From positions 1 through 64,000 of the forward strand of contig NZ_LOHZ01000027.1 in NCBI RefSeq assembly GCF_001601575.1: a DNA stretch of 64,000 nucleotides, written 5' to 3'. A program made the position numbers and the translations under genes. The notes beneath the pieces are model-generated. The model did no database searches. It worked only from the letters and a program-made list of their open reading frames with translations, and was not told the origin of the DNA. This DNA comes from Thermovenabulum gondwanense (GTDB lineage Bacteria; Bacillota; Thermosediminibacteria; Thermosediminibacterales; Thermosediminibacteraceae). Position 1 is the stretch's first letter; each line of letters starts with the position of its first letter. Shown here one piece after another: positions 42,592-50,585 of this stretch.

Positions 42592-43506
42592 ATGGACAAC
42601 AAGGGTAGAAATTATTTTTATATAGTAATTGCGGTAATATTATGCGTGATTTTTGGATTTCTAATGGGGTTTATTTATGCCTTTTCAGAAAGAAGAAATA
42701 CAAAAGAAGTCCTCTCCCCGGGAGGAGCTGTAGATGGACAAAGTTTTGAGGATTATTATTTCGGTGAAGTAAATACCTTAATATATAACAGACTATTTCC
42801 TGAAAAAAAGAATTCCACTGTGGAAGAGGAAGATAGGAAGAGTGAGAACGGTGGTAAAATCAAAGATAAAATAGCCTACCTTACTTTTGACGATGGTCCC
42901 AGTAAAAACACCGAAAAAATTCTGGAGATTTTAAAGGAAGAGGGAATAAAGGCGACCTTTTTTCTGGTGGGTTATAAAGAAAGCGAAAATACGGTGATAA
43001 ATAAGATCTATGAGGAAGGGCATTCCTTAGGAAATCATACATTCAGCCACAGATACGATAAGATATATACCTCGGTAGACTCCTTTATGAGTGACTTAAA
43101 AAAGCAGGAGGATTTAATTTATAATTTAACGGGTGTAAGACCTAAAATTATCAGATTTCCCGGTGGGTCCAAAAACACCGTTTATTTGAAAACCGGTCCT
43201 GCAGGAATAATGACGGAAATCAAAAAAAAGGTGAAGGAAGAGGGGTATCACTACATAGATTGGAATGTGGTGACGGGAGATGCGACAATGCCCTACCCCG
43301 ATAAACAAACCATGCTGGAAAATTTAAAAAGAGGAGTAAAGAATAAAAAAATTGCGGTGGTGCTACTTCACGATACCGATTCGAAAAATCTAACTGTGGA
43401 GATTTTGCCGGAGATAATAAAAATTTTAAAAAGTGAAGGTTTCAAATTCGATACAATTAACGAAAAAAATATGAAATTTATAGAAAATTACGTGATGCAG
43501 CGATGA
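42592..43506 (+). CDS. Polysaccharide deacetylase
   Basis: A 304-residue membrane-anchored protein. Residues 8-30 form a membrane helix, and a linker of about 65 residues precedes the NodB-type domain. The metal and catalytic motifs are present: YLTFDDGP (motif 1), HTFSH (motif 2) and RFPGG (motif 3), with a late LLHD (motif 5). It removes N-acetyl groups from cell-wall sugars or, in sporulating bacteria, from cortex precursors. The stop codon lies in the loop of a terminator. Confidence 0.9.
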   Translation: MDNKGRNYFYIVIAVILCVIFGFLMGFIYAFSERRNTKEVLSPGGAVDGQSFEDYYFGEVNTLIYNRLFPEKKNSTVEEEDRKSENGGKIKDKIAYLTFDDGPSKNTEKILEILKEEGIKATFFLVGYKESENTVINKIYEEGHSLGNHTFSHRYDKIYTSVDSFMSDLKKQEDLIYNLTGVRPKIIRFPGGSKNTVYLKTGPAGIMTEIKKKVKEEGYHYIDWNVVTGDATMPYPDKQTMLENLKRGVKNKKIAVVLLHDTDSKNLTVEILPEIIKILKSEGFKFDTINEKNMKFIENYVMQR

Positions 43507-43518
43507 CGCTGCTTTTTT
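43497..43518 (+). terminator. Terminator overlapping the deacetylase stop codon
   Basis: GCAGCG (43497-43502) and CGCTGC (43507-43512) pair around ATGA, which contains the TGA stop, and six T residues follow. Confidence 0.75.
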
Positions 43519-43553
43519 ATTTTAGTTTAATATGGCATTATATGGATTTGAAA

Positions 43554-43562
43554 TGCTATAAT
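43554..43562 (+). promoter_or_regulatory. Extended -10 promoter of the folate cluster
   Basis: TGCTATAAT, the same perfect extended -10 as seen before the RACo-like gene, 30 bp before the start of the 6-carboxytetrahydropterin synthase gene. Confidence 0.55.
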
Positions 43563-43592
43563 ATAAAAAAGGTAATTTAAAGAGGTGAGAAA

Positions 43593-43961
43593 ATGATTTT
43601 AATACGCGAGTTTAAATTCGATGCGGCCCATAACCTGACCGCATACAGGGGAAAGTGCGAAAGATTGCACGGGCATACCTACAAACTGGTGGTAAAAATC
43701 CAGGGAACGCCCGATTCAGAAGGGATGATAATCGATTTTGTGGAACTTAAAAAAATCGTAGAAGACAGTGTCTTGAAAAAATTCGACCACAGCTATATCA
43801 ACGAGATAATACCCCAGCCTACTGCTGAAAACATAGCGGAATACATTTTCAAAGAACTATACGATGTATTAAAAAGGGACAACTGCTTCCTTTACGAAGT
43901 GGAAATATGGGAGACGGCAGACTGCGGGGTAGTTTACAGGGGTGAAAAGGGTTGCAATTGA
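43593..43961 (+). CDS. 6-pyruvoyl/6-carboxytetrahydropterin synthase (QueD/PTPS family)
   Basis: A 122-residue zinc enzyme. Zinc ligands are His13 (DAAHN), His26 and His28 (LHGH). Both candidate acid/base residues occur: Cys22 in the C-x3-HGH position of QueD and Glu23 in the E-x2-HGH position of PTPS-III. That CExxHGH pattern is associated with enzymes that can also cut dihydroneopterin to 6-hydroxymethyldihydropterin, replacing FolB. It heads a folE2-folP-folK cluster without folB, which supports a folate role; a queuosine role is also possible. queD would be the symbol for the latter. Confidence 0.85.
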   Translation: MILIREFKFDAAHNLTAYRGKCERLHGHTYKLVVKIQGTPDSEGMIIDFVELKKIVEDSVLKKFDHSYINEIIPQPTAENIAEYIFKELYDVLKRDNCFLYEVEIWETADCGVVYRGEKGCN

Positions 43962-44728
43962 AGGATGTGCAGTCGGAAAAGGATGAAAGAATGGTGCCTT
44001 TAAAAAAGGTGGGAATAAAGGGTTTAAAATGGCCTTTGAAGGTGCAGGATAAGAAGAGGGGCTTTCAGTATACCGTCGCTAATATCACCATTTCGGCAGA
44101 TCTGCACCGGGATTTAAGGGGTACCCATATGAGCAGGTTTGTGGAGGTACTGAAAAATTTCGAAATATTGAGTCCAAAGGGGATAGAGGATATTCTTATC
44201 GAAATAAAAGAAAAGCTCGGGGCGAACTCTGCCCATATAGAACTGCTAATTCCGTATTTTATATGGAAGGAATCCCCCGTTACGAAAAGCGAATCTCCTT
44301 TGGAGGTGTGTGCAAAAATTTACGCCGAGCTGTCCGATAGTTATAAAATTTATACAGGGGTGAAAGTGCCCGTTCACACCCTTTGCCCCTGTTCCAAAGA
44401 GATAAGCCAGGAAGGTGCTCATAACCAGAGGGCTGAGGTGGACATACTTACCAGGTCGAAAAAAATGATATGGTTCGAGGACCTGATAGAAATTGCTGAA
44501 AGCAGTGCCAGCTGCCCCATATACACGCTTTTAAAGAGACCGGACGAAAAATATATTACCGAAAAAGCCTTTGAAAATCCTAAATTCGTGGAAGATGTGA
44601 CCAGGGACGCCGCTTTGAGGTTGGAGGAAGATGAGCGCATCGAGTGGTACCGGGTGGAGGTCACAAGTTTTGAAAGCATACACAATCATCAGGCTTTTGC
44701 CTGCGTGGAAAAGGGGTGGATGAATTGA
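43958..44728 (+). CDS. folE2: GTP cyclohydrolase FolE2 (COG1469)
   Basis: A 256-residue GTP cyclohydrolase IB, the zinc-independent or alternative-metal form of the first folate/queuosine enzyme. The protein has PLKVQDKKRGFQYTVANITIS, CPCSKEISQEGAHNQRA, in which the Cys-rich CPCSKEIS is diagnostic, and the C-terminal SFESIHNHQAFA. TTG at 43958 overlaps the previous stop (ATTGA) with an AAAGG site; TTG at 43952 is the alternative. It makes 7,8-dihydroneopterin triphosphate for the synthase encoded just before it. Confidence 0.93.
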   Translation: MKDVQSEKDERMVPLKKVGIKGLKWPLKVQDKKRGFQYTVANITISADLHRDLRGTHMSRFVEVLKNFEILSPKGIEDILIEIKEKLGANSAHIELLIPYFIWKESPVTKSESPLEVCAKIYAELSDSYKIYTGVKVPVHTLCPCSKEISQEGAHNQRAEVDILTRSKKMIWFEDLIEIAESSASCPIYTLLKRPDEKYITEKAFENPKFVEDVTRDAALRLEEDERIEWYRVEVTSFESIHNHQAFACVEKGWMN

Positions 44729-45939
44729 TTCTCGAAATTACGCAGAAATACCTGAGAAAGGAAATGAATAGAATTGGAGTTCATCCCGATTCAATACAAA
44801 TTTTTGAGAAGAAACAAAATATAATACCTTTAAAGCTTTTTGGAGTACCCTTCCCCGCAGCCAATATTATCAAACAGGAAATGCTGGCTCTCGGTGGCGA
44901 TGCGGCGGTACATAAAAATGTGATCGACGGGAAGGTTGAACGAACCGATATTTTACTTTTCGGAACCAAAAAGCATTACGAGGGACTAATGGAAAAGCTG
45001 AGCAAAATGCCTTTTTTTGGCCTCTTGGAAATAAAAAAAGACTTAGAGGAGTTTTTTAATAAAAAAAGGACAGAACTTTTAATTAGCCCCTGGGGCAGAA
45101 AAGTATATTTAAACAATACTCTTGTTATGGGGATAATAAACGTTACACCGGACTCCTTTTACCCGGAATCAAGGAGAAAAAGCGTTGAAGAGGTAGTCGC
45201 TGCCGCTGAAAAGATGATAGAAGAGGGTGCGGATATTCTTGACATCGGCGGACTTTCAACAAGACCCGGTTCGGAGCCGGTGGATGAAGAAGAAGAACAA
45301 AAAAGGGTAATTCCTGCAATTAAGGCTGTCAGGGAAAGCTTCCCAAGAGCATTCCTTTCGGTGGATACCTACAGGGCGGGGATAGCTCAAAAAGCCCTGG
45401 AAAACGGTGCGGATATGATCAACGATATCAGCGGTTTTTCCTTTGATGAAAGGATTTTAGAAGTGGTGGCAGAGGCGAAAGCCCCCTATGTTTTGATGCA
45501 TATTAAAGGCACGCCCAAGGATATGCAGCAGAATCCTTTTTATGAAGATGTGATAAACGAGATAACGGGTTATTTTTACGAAAAGATTCAAACTGCTGTG
45601 GATAAAGGAGTGGACCCCGAAAAAATTATCTTGGACCCGGGGATAGGTTTTGGCAAAAGGTATGAGGACAATTTGGAGATATTGTCCAGGATAAGGGAGT
45701 TGAAGAGCCTGAAAAAACCAATTCTGATCGGCCATTCAAGAAAAAGCTTTATAGGCAAAACCCTGGGCGATATTTCCCCGGAGGACAGGCTGGAAGGAAC
45801 CCTTGCCATTACAGCTATGTGCTCCCTCTGCGGCGTGGATATAATTAGGGTGCACGATGTTAAGGAAAATAAAAGAGTGTTGAAGATGCTGGAGGCGGTA
45901 AAATGCCAGATGTATTCATCGCCCTTGGAAGCAATGTAG
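44725..45939 (+). CDS. folP: Dihydropteroate synthase
   Basis: A 404-residue enzyme that couples 6-hydroxymethyldihydropterin diphosphate with p-aminobenzoate. The catalytic TIM barrel spans about 130-395, with MGIINVTPDSFYPE, DIGGLSTRPGSE and the final LIGHSRKSFIG region. Residues 1-125 are an extra N-terminal domain found in some Clostridia and related FolP proteins; its job is unknown. TTG at 44725 overlaps the folE2 stop. The last 37 bp overlap folK, so folP and folK are translationally coupled. Confidence 0.92.
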   Translation: MILEITQKYLRKEMNRIGVHPDSIQIFEKKQNIIPLKLFGVPFPAANIIKQEMLALGGDAAVHKNVIDGKVERTDILLFGTKKHYEGLMEKLSKMPFFGLLEIKKDLEEFFNKKRTELLISPWGRKVYLNNTLVMGIINVTPDSFYPESRRKSVEEVVAAAEKMIEEGADILDIGGLSTRPGSEPVDEEEEQKRVIPAIKAVRESFPRAFLSVDTYRAGIAQKALENGADMINDISGFSFDERILEVVAEAKAPYVLMHIKGTPKDMQQNPFYEDVINEITGYFYEKIQTAVDKGVDPEKIILDPGIGFGKRYEDNLEILSRIRELKSLKKPILIGHSRKSFIGKTLGDISPEDRLEGTLAITAMCSLCGVDIIRVHDVKENKRVLKMLEAVKCQMYSSPLEAM

Positions 45940-46364
45940 GGGACAGAGAGGTAAACATTAAAACGGCAATAGAGAAAATAAGGCAAAGGGGCATAAAGGT
46001 AGTAAAAATTTCCGATATTATAGAAACGGAACCTTACGGCTATGTAGATCAACCCAGGTTTTTAAACGCCGTATTGCAGGCAGAAACCTTGCTTTCACCC
46101 AGGGAACTTTTAAACACCCTTCAAGAAATCGAAAAAGAAATGGGCAGGGAAAGAAAAATAAAGTGGGGGCCAAGAAATATAGACTTAGATATAATTTTTT
46201 ACAATGGTTTAATCTTTAATGATGAGGATTTAAAAATACCCCATCCCGATGCCCACAACAGGATTTTTGTAATAAAACCCCTTGCCCAGATTGCGGAGGA
46301 TTTCATCCATCCGGTTTTAAAAATAACGGTTAAAGAAATATTAAAAAGTTTAGATTCTAAATAA
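45903..46364 (+). CDS. folK: 6-hydroxymethyl-7,8-dihydropterin pyrophosphokinase
   Basis: A 153-residue enzyme. IALGSNVGDRE at the N-terminus, EMGRERKIKWGPRNIDLDII and the final IPHPDAHNR carry the HPPK signature, with the Asp pair that binds magnesium (DLDI). It supplies the substrate of FolP, which is encoded just upstream and overlaps it. Folate made here is the carrier of the methyl group used by AcsE. Confidence 0.95.
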   Translation: MPDVFIALGSNVGDREVNIKTAIEKIRQRGIKVVKISDIIETEPYGYVDQPRFLNAVLQAETLLSPRELLNTLQEIEKEMGRERKIKWGPRNIDLDIIFYNGLIFNDEDLKIPHPDAHNRIFVIKPLAQIAEDFIHPVLKITVKEILKSLDSK

Positions 46365-46402
46365 ATTAGAAAGATTTTAAATGTTTTAGGGGGTGCGTTT
46401 TT

Positions 46403-47248
46403 ATGTCAAATACTGTCATTATTACCGATACCTCGTGCGACCTGCCGGAAGAGGTGGTAAATAAATTACCTGTAATACGATTAAAAATGTCCGTTTCATT
46501 AAAGGACAATCCCGGTGACGATATCTCTTATCTTGATATCAAAGAATTTTACGATAAGATGAGAAGAGGAGAGATAATCCCCGTTACTTCTCAGGTTCCG
46601 GTGAATGTATTTATGACCTGTTTTGAAGAGTTGCGTAAGGAAGGCAAAAAAGGCATAGTGCTGGGGCTATCTTCAAAACTCACCGGCAGTTACCAGGCGG
46701 CGCTGGTGGCAAAGGAAACTACAAAGGCCGACCACGTAAAGGTTTTAGATACAAAATGTGCCAGCTTGGGGACAGGGCTTGTCGTTTACAAAGCCGCTCA
46801 AATGGCAGAAGAAGGCAGGGATTTTGACGAAATTTCCCGGGAAATAGAATTTTACGCTCATCATATGGAACATATTTTTACAGTAGATGACCTGGAGTTT
46901 TTAAAAAGGGGAGGCAGGATATCAGGGGCTCAGGCTTTTATAGGAGGACTCTTAAACATAAAACCCATATTACATATGGTAGATGGAGCGATTTTCCCCT
47001 TGGAAAAGGTGAGGGGAAGGAAAAATGTGGTTAAAAGGATGGTAGAGATAGCTGCCGAGAGAGGGAAAAATCTGGAGAATCAGTTAATAGGAATAAGCCA
47101 CGGAGATAATGAGGAGCTGGCTTTAGAACTTGCCGATGCAATGAAAAGGGAATTTAATGTAAAACAAATAATGATTTCATGGATAGGCCCCGTTATAGGC
47201 TCCCATTCGGGCCCTGGCACGGTGGCACTGTTTTTCCAGAACGCATAA
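46403..47248 (+). CDS. DegV family protein
   Basis: A 281-residue DegV protein, which binds a fatty acid between two domains. TDTSCDLPEE at the N-terminus, TSQVPVN, LSSKLTGSYQAA and DDLEFLKRGGRIS are typical, and the last strand ends HSGPGTVALFF. These proteins act as fatty-acid-binding partners of FakA kinases or similar. The function of this copy is not known. AGGGGGTG precedes the ATG. Confidence 0.88.
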   Translation: MSNTVIITDTSCDLPEEVVNKLPVIRLKMSVSLKDNPGDDISYLDIKEFYDKMRRGEIIPVTSQVPVNVFMTCFEELRKEGKKGIVLGLSSKLTGSYQAALVAKETTKADHVKVLDTKCASLGTGLVVYKAAQMAEEGRDFDEISREIEFYAHHMEHIFTVDDLEFLKRGGRISGAQAFIGGLLNIKPILHMVDGAIFPLEKVRGRKNVVKRMVEIAAERGKNLENQLIGISHGDNEELALELADAMKREFNVKQIMISWIGPVIGSHSGPGTVALFFQNA

Positions 47249-47283
47249 ATATTGAAAACTATGAATCAAGGAGGCAGTTGACG

Positions 47284-47802
47284 GTGATAATAAATTTTAA
47301 AGATAAAAAACCATCAATTCATCCCACATCCTTTGTAGCCGATTCTGCGGATATAATCGGCGATGTAATCTTAGAAGAAAATTCCAGCGTGTGGTTCAGG
47401 GCTGTGCTAAGGGGTGATATTAATTATATTAGGGTAGGAAAAAATTCCAATATTCAGGACGGTTGCGTACTGCATGTTACCGAGAGCAACCCCTGTGTTG
47501 TGGGAGAAAATGTTACCGTCGGGCATAATGCAATACTCCACGGTTGTACAGTAAAGGATGGGGCTCTAATAGGAATGGGTGCAATAATTCTGGATGGGGC
47601 GCAAATCGGAGAAGAGGCATTGGTGGCGGCAGGGTCACTGGTACCCAGCGGGAAGGTAATTCCACCCAGGAGCCTTGCGGTCGGTTCCCCTGCGAAAGTA
47701 GTAACGGAGCTAACGGAAGAATATTTAAACTCTATCAGGAAGAATACCCGGGACTATGTGATGCTTTCAAAAATTTTCTTGACAGGTGAATTTACTAATT
47801 GA
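47284..47802 (+). CDS. Gamma-class carbonic anhydrase-like acyltransferase fold protein
   Basis: A 172-residue left-handed beta-helix (hexapeptide repeat) protein. The potential zinc His residues lie in CVLHVTES and VTVGHNAILHGC, the pattern of YrdA/PaaY/gamma carbonic anhydrases. The GTG at 47284 is chosen with AAGGAGG 8 bp upstream; a longer frame would read through the end of degV. Without biochemical data it could be a gamma-type carbonic anhydrase or an inactive homologue. The nucleoside-operon promoter begins in its last codons. Confidence 0.85.
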   Translation: MIINFKDKKPSIHPTSFVADSADIIGDVILEENSSVWFRAVLRGDINYIRVGKNSNIQDGCVLHVTESNPCVVGENVTVGHNAILHGCTVKDGALIGMGAIILDGAQIGEEALVAAGSLVPSGKVIPPRSLAVGSPAKVVTELTEEYLNSIRKNTRDYVMLSKIFLTGEFTN

Positions 47803-47808
47803 TAAAAT
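47779..47808 (+). promoter_or_regulatory. Promoter of the nucleoside operon
   Basis: A consensus TTGACA (47779-47784) and TAAAAT (47803-47808) are 18 bp apart. The -35 lies inside the end of the carbonic anhydrase gene. Transcription would start near 47815, over the palindrome that follows. Confidence 0.75.
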
Positions 47809-47811
47809 GAA

Positions 47812-47831
47812 GTTGTTAGACGTCAGACAAC
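47812..47831 (+). promoter_or_regulatory. Palindromic operator at the nucleoside-operon start
   Basis: The 20-bp site has 8 of 10 paired positions: GTTGT and ACAAC arms around a central GACGTC. It covers the likely transcription start. A GntR/UTRA regulator is encoded in the same operon, and GntR-family sites of this size and symmetry are common, so it is the likely binding protein. Confidence 0.65.
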
Positions 47832-47900
47832 CTTGCGAAAGGGGGTAAAGTTTTAATATTTAAAAAATAATTTACATAAATAACGGGAGGGTATAAATAT

Positions 47901-48995
47901 ATGAAAATGAGAAAGATAATAGCCTTGGTGCTCGTGGTGTTAATGGCGGTTTTTGCCTTTGCTGGCTGCGCCAAGAAAGAAACTCAACCGCCTCAGCAAC
48001 AGCAACAGCCCGCAGAAACCAAAAAGATTAAAGTAGGGCTTGTTTTCGACGTGGGTGGAAGAGGGGACCTTTCCTTCAACGACAGCGCTTATGCAGGTTT
48101 GGAAAGAGCCCAGAAGGAATTCGGAGATAAGATAGAAGTAAAATACTTGGAGCCTTCTGCAGGTGGAGAAAACAGGGAGCAGCTTTTAAGGCTTCTTGCT
48201 GAAGACGGATATAATTTAATATTCGGCGTAGGTTTTATGTTTACCGATCATATCGCAAAGGTATCAAAAGAATTCCCCGATGTAAAATTTGGATTGATCG
48301 ATGGTTTCATTGAAGGTCTTGACGAAAAATCCAATGTAGCCTGCCTGCAGTTTAAAGAAGAGGAAGGATCTTTCCTTGTGGGTGCTGCCGCTGCATTAAA
48401 ATCTAAGACAGGGAAAATTGGTTTTGTAGGCGGTATGAAGATTCCTTTGATTGAAAAATTTGAAGCAGGCTATATGGCCGGTGCAAAATACGCAAATCCC
48501 AAAGTTGAAATAGTTTCCGACTACATCGGCACCACCGGTGAGGCTTTCAAGGATCCCGTAAAGGGTAAGGAACTTGCATTAAAGCAGTTTAAGGCTGGTG
48601 CGGATGTGGTATATCACGCTTCCGGAGCTTCCGGAATCGGCGTTATTGAAGCTGCCACCGCAGAAAAGAAGTTTGCAATCGGCGTTGACTCCGATCAATC
48701 CTTAACCGCAAAGGAAGAACAAAGACCTTACATCCTGACCAGCATGTTAAAGAGGGTGGATGTAGCCGTTTACGACACTATAAAGGATTACGTGGAAGGT
48801 AACTTCAAGGGTGGATACAGAGTATTCGGGCTTGCAGAAGATGGCGTAGGATACGCTTTGAATGATTACAATAAAAACATGATTTCCGATATTACTGCAA
48901 AATTAGATGAACTTAAAGGTAAAATCGTAAAGGGCGAAATTAAGGTGCCCGCAGACAAAAAACAATACGAAGAATTTGTAAAAGGATTAAAATAA
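47901..48995 (+). CDS. BMP-family nucleoside-binding lipoprotein
   Basis: A 364-residue ABC transporter substrate-binding protein. The lipobox ends at Cys23 (FAFAGC), so it is a lipoprotein on the outside of the cell. A Gln/Pro linker follows, then the BMP domain (VGLVFDVGGRGDLSFNDSAYAG, FVGGMKIPLIEKFEAGYMAGA, AIGVDSDQS). BMP/Med proteins bind purine or other nucleosides; the catabolic genes downstream support this. GGGAGGG precedes the ATG. It is followed by an attenuator-like hairpin. Confidence 0.92.
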   Translation: MKMRKIIALVLVVLMAVFAFAGCAKKETQPPQQQQQPAETKKIKVGLVFDVGGRGDLSFNDSAYAGLERAQKEFGDKIEVKYLEPSAGGENREQLLRLLAEDGYNLIFGVGFMFTDHIAKVSKEFPDVKFGLIDGFIEGLDEKSNVACLQFKEEEGSFLVGAAAALKSKTGKIGFVGGMKIPLIEKFEAGYMAGAKYANPKVEIVSDYIGTTGEAFKDPVKGKELALKQFKAGADVVYHASGASGIGVIEAATAEKKFAIGVDSDQSLTAKEEQRPYILTSMLKRVDVAVYDTIKDYVEGNFKGGYRVFGLAEDGVGYALNDYNKNMISDITAKLDELKGKIVKGEIKVPADKKQYEEFVKGLK

Positions 48996-49006
48996 TTGTT
49001 ACCTGC

Positions 49007-49032
49007 GGGGTGACGTAATGTCACCCCTTTTT
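49007..49032 (+). terminator. Attenuator-like terminator after the binding-protein gene
   Basis: GGGGTGAC (49007-49014) pairs with GTCACCCC (49020-49027) around a 5-nt loop, and five T residues follow. It lies 11 bp after the lipoprotein gene and 26 bp before the ATPase gene. Partial termination here would give more binding protein than transporter. Confidence 0.75.
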
Positions 49033-49058
49033 AAATATTTTGCAAATGAGGTGAAATC

Positions 49059-50585
49059 TTGGAAAAAGCGATTGTGCTTAAAAACATTACCAAGCGTTTT
49101 CCGGGTATAGTCGCTAATGACCGCATTAATTTGGAAGTGGATAAAGGGGAAATTCACGCTATTGTAGGTGAAAACGGTGCCGGCAAGAGCACGCTCATGA
49201 AGATTCTTTCCGGACTTTACCAGCCGGATGAAGGCGAGATATTCATTTTCGGGAAAAAGGAAAGGATATCTTCTCCTAACCGGGCCATTGAACTTAAAAT
49301 AGGAATGGTTCACCAGCATTTTATGCTGGTCGGCAGATTTTCCGTCCTGGAAAACATTATACTCGGTGCGGAAAGGAAAAAGGGTTTAACCATAGACTGG
49401 GAGGAATCCAGGAAGGCAATTGAGAATTTATGCAGGCTCTACAATTTCTCGGTAGACCTCAAGGCCAGAGTAGAAGACATATCAGTGGGAATGGCCCAGA
49501 GGGTAGAGATATTAAAGGTCCTTTATAGAGGTGCCGATATCCTGGTCCTCGATGAACCCACGGCTGTTCTTGCGCCCCAGGAAGTAAAAGAATTGTTCGT
49601 CAACTTGCGGAGGTTAAAAGAAGAAGGGAAAACCATAATATTTATTAGTCATAAACTGGATGAAGTGCTGGAAATAGCGGATAAAATAACGGTTTTAAGA
49701 AGAGGGAAGGTAGTAGGCACGGTGGAGCCTCAAAAGGTAAATAAAGAAGAGCTGGCAAAAATGATGGTTGGTAAGCCGGTGCTTCTGAAACTGGATAGGG
49801 AAGAAGTGGAAAAAGGAGAAGTGGTGGTATCCTTAGAAAACCTCCGGGTAAAAGATAGAGATGGGCGGCCGGTAGTGGAAGGTGTAAACATTAAAATACG
49901 GGCGGGAGAGATATACGGTATTGCTGGTGTAGAGGGCAATGGCCAAAAAGAATTAGCCGAAACAATAATCGGCTTGAGAAGGGCTGATGGGGGCGACATA
50001 AAGGTGCTGGGGAAAAGCGTGAAGGATTTATCCATAAGGGAAAGAAGGGATCTGGGCATAGCCTTTATACCCGAAGACAGGCATAAACAGGGACTGGTGC
50101 TTCCGATGAAGGTGTGGGAAAATGCAGTCCTGGGACTTCATAGAAAAAAGGACTTTTACAGGGCACCCTCGTTGGATGTAAAAAATGCAGAGAGATTTTG
50201 CAGAACCGTTGTTGAGGAGTATCACGTTTCTTTGAGTTCTATCCGACAGGCGGTGGAAGGCCTATCCGGCGGTAACCAGCAAAAAGTTATTCTGGGAAGG
50301 GAACTGTCTCAAAATCCGGTCTTCATTATTGCCGCCCAGCCCACAAGGGGACTTGACATCGGGGCTTCGGAATTTGTTTACAGCCAGCTTTTAAAGCTTA
50401 GAAAAGAAGGTAAGGCAATTTTGCTGATATCCGCGGATTTAGACGAAGTGCTTTCGCTTTCAGACCGGGTAGGGGTAATGTACGGGGGTAAAATAGTCGC
50501 CGAATTCGAGCCACAGGAGGTTTCCTTGGAAGAAATAGGCCTTTATATGCTGGGAGCTCATGAAAAGGCTGGTGAAGCGTCATGA
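49059..50585 (+). CDS. Nucleoside ABC transporter ATP-binding protein
   Basis: A 508-residue protein with two ABC domains in tandem, as in sugar- and nucleoside-type importers. The first has Walker A GENGAGKST and the signature-like region SVGMAQRVEIL before Walker B LVLDEPTAVLAP; the second has GVEGNGQKE and LSGGNQQKV. The second Walker A deviates (GNGQKE), as is usual in this family. TTG start with GAGGTGA upstream. It works with the two permeases that follow. Confidence 0.93.
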   Translation: MEKAIVLKNITKRFPGIVANDRINLEVDKGEIHAIVGENGAGKSTLMKILSGLYQPDEGEIFIFGKKERISSPNRAIELKIGMVHQHFMLVGRFSVLENIILGAERKKGLTIDWEESRKAIENLCRLYNFSVDLKARVEDISVGMAQRVEILKVLYRGADILVLDEPTAVLAPQEVKELFVNLRRLKEEGKTIIFISHKLDEVLEIADKITVLRRGKVVGTVEPQKVNKEELAKMMVGKPVLLKLDREEVEKGEVVVSLENLRVKDRDGRPVVEGVNIKIRAGEIYGIAGVEGNGQKELAETIIGLRRADGGDIKVLGKSVKDLSIRERRDLGIAFIPEDRHKQGLVLPMKVWENAVLGLHRKKDFYRAPSLDVKNAERFCRTVVEEYHVSLSSIRQAVEGLSGGNQQKVILGRELSQNPVFIIAAQPTRGLDIGASEFVYSQLLKLRKEGKAILLISADLDEVLSLSDRVGVMYGGKIVAEFEPQEVSLEEIGLYMLGAHEKAGEAS

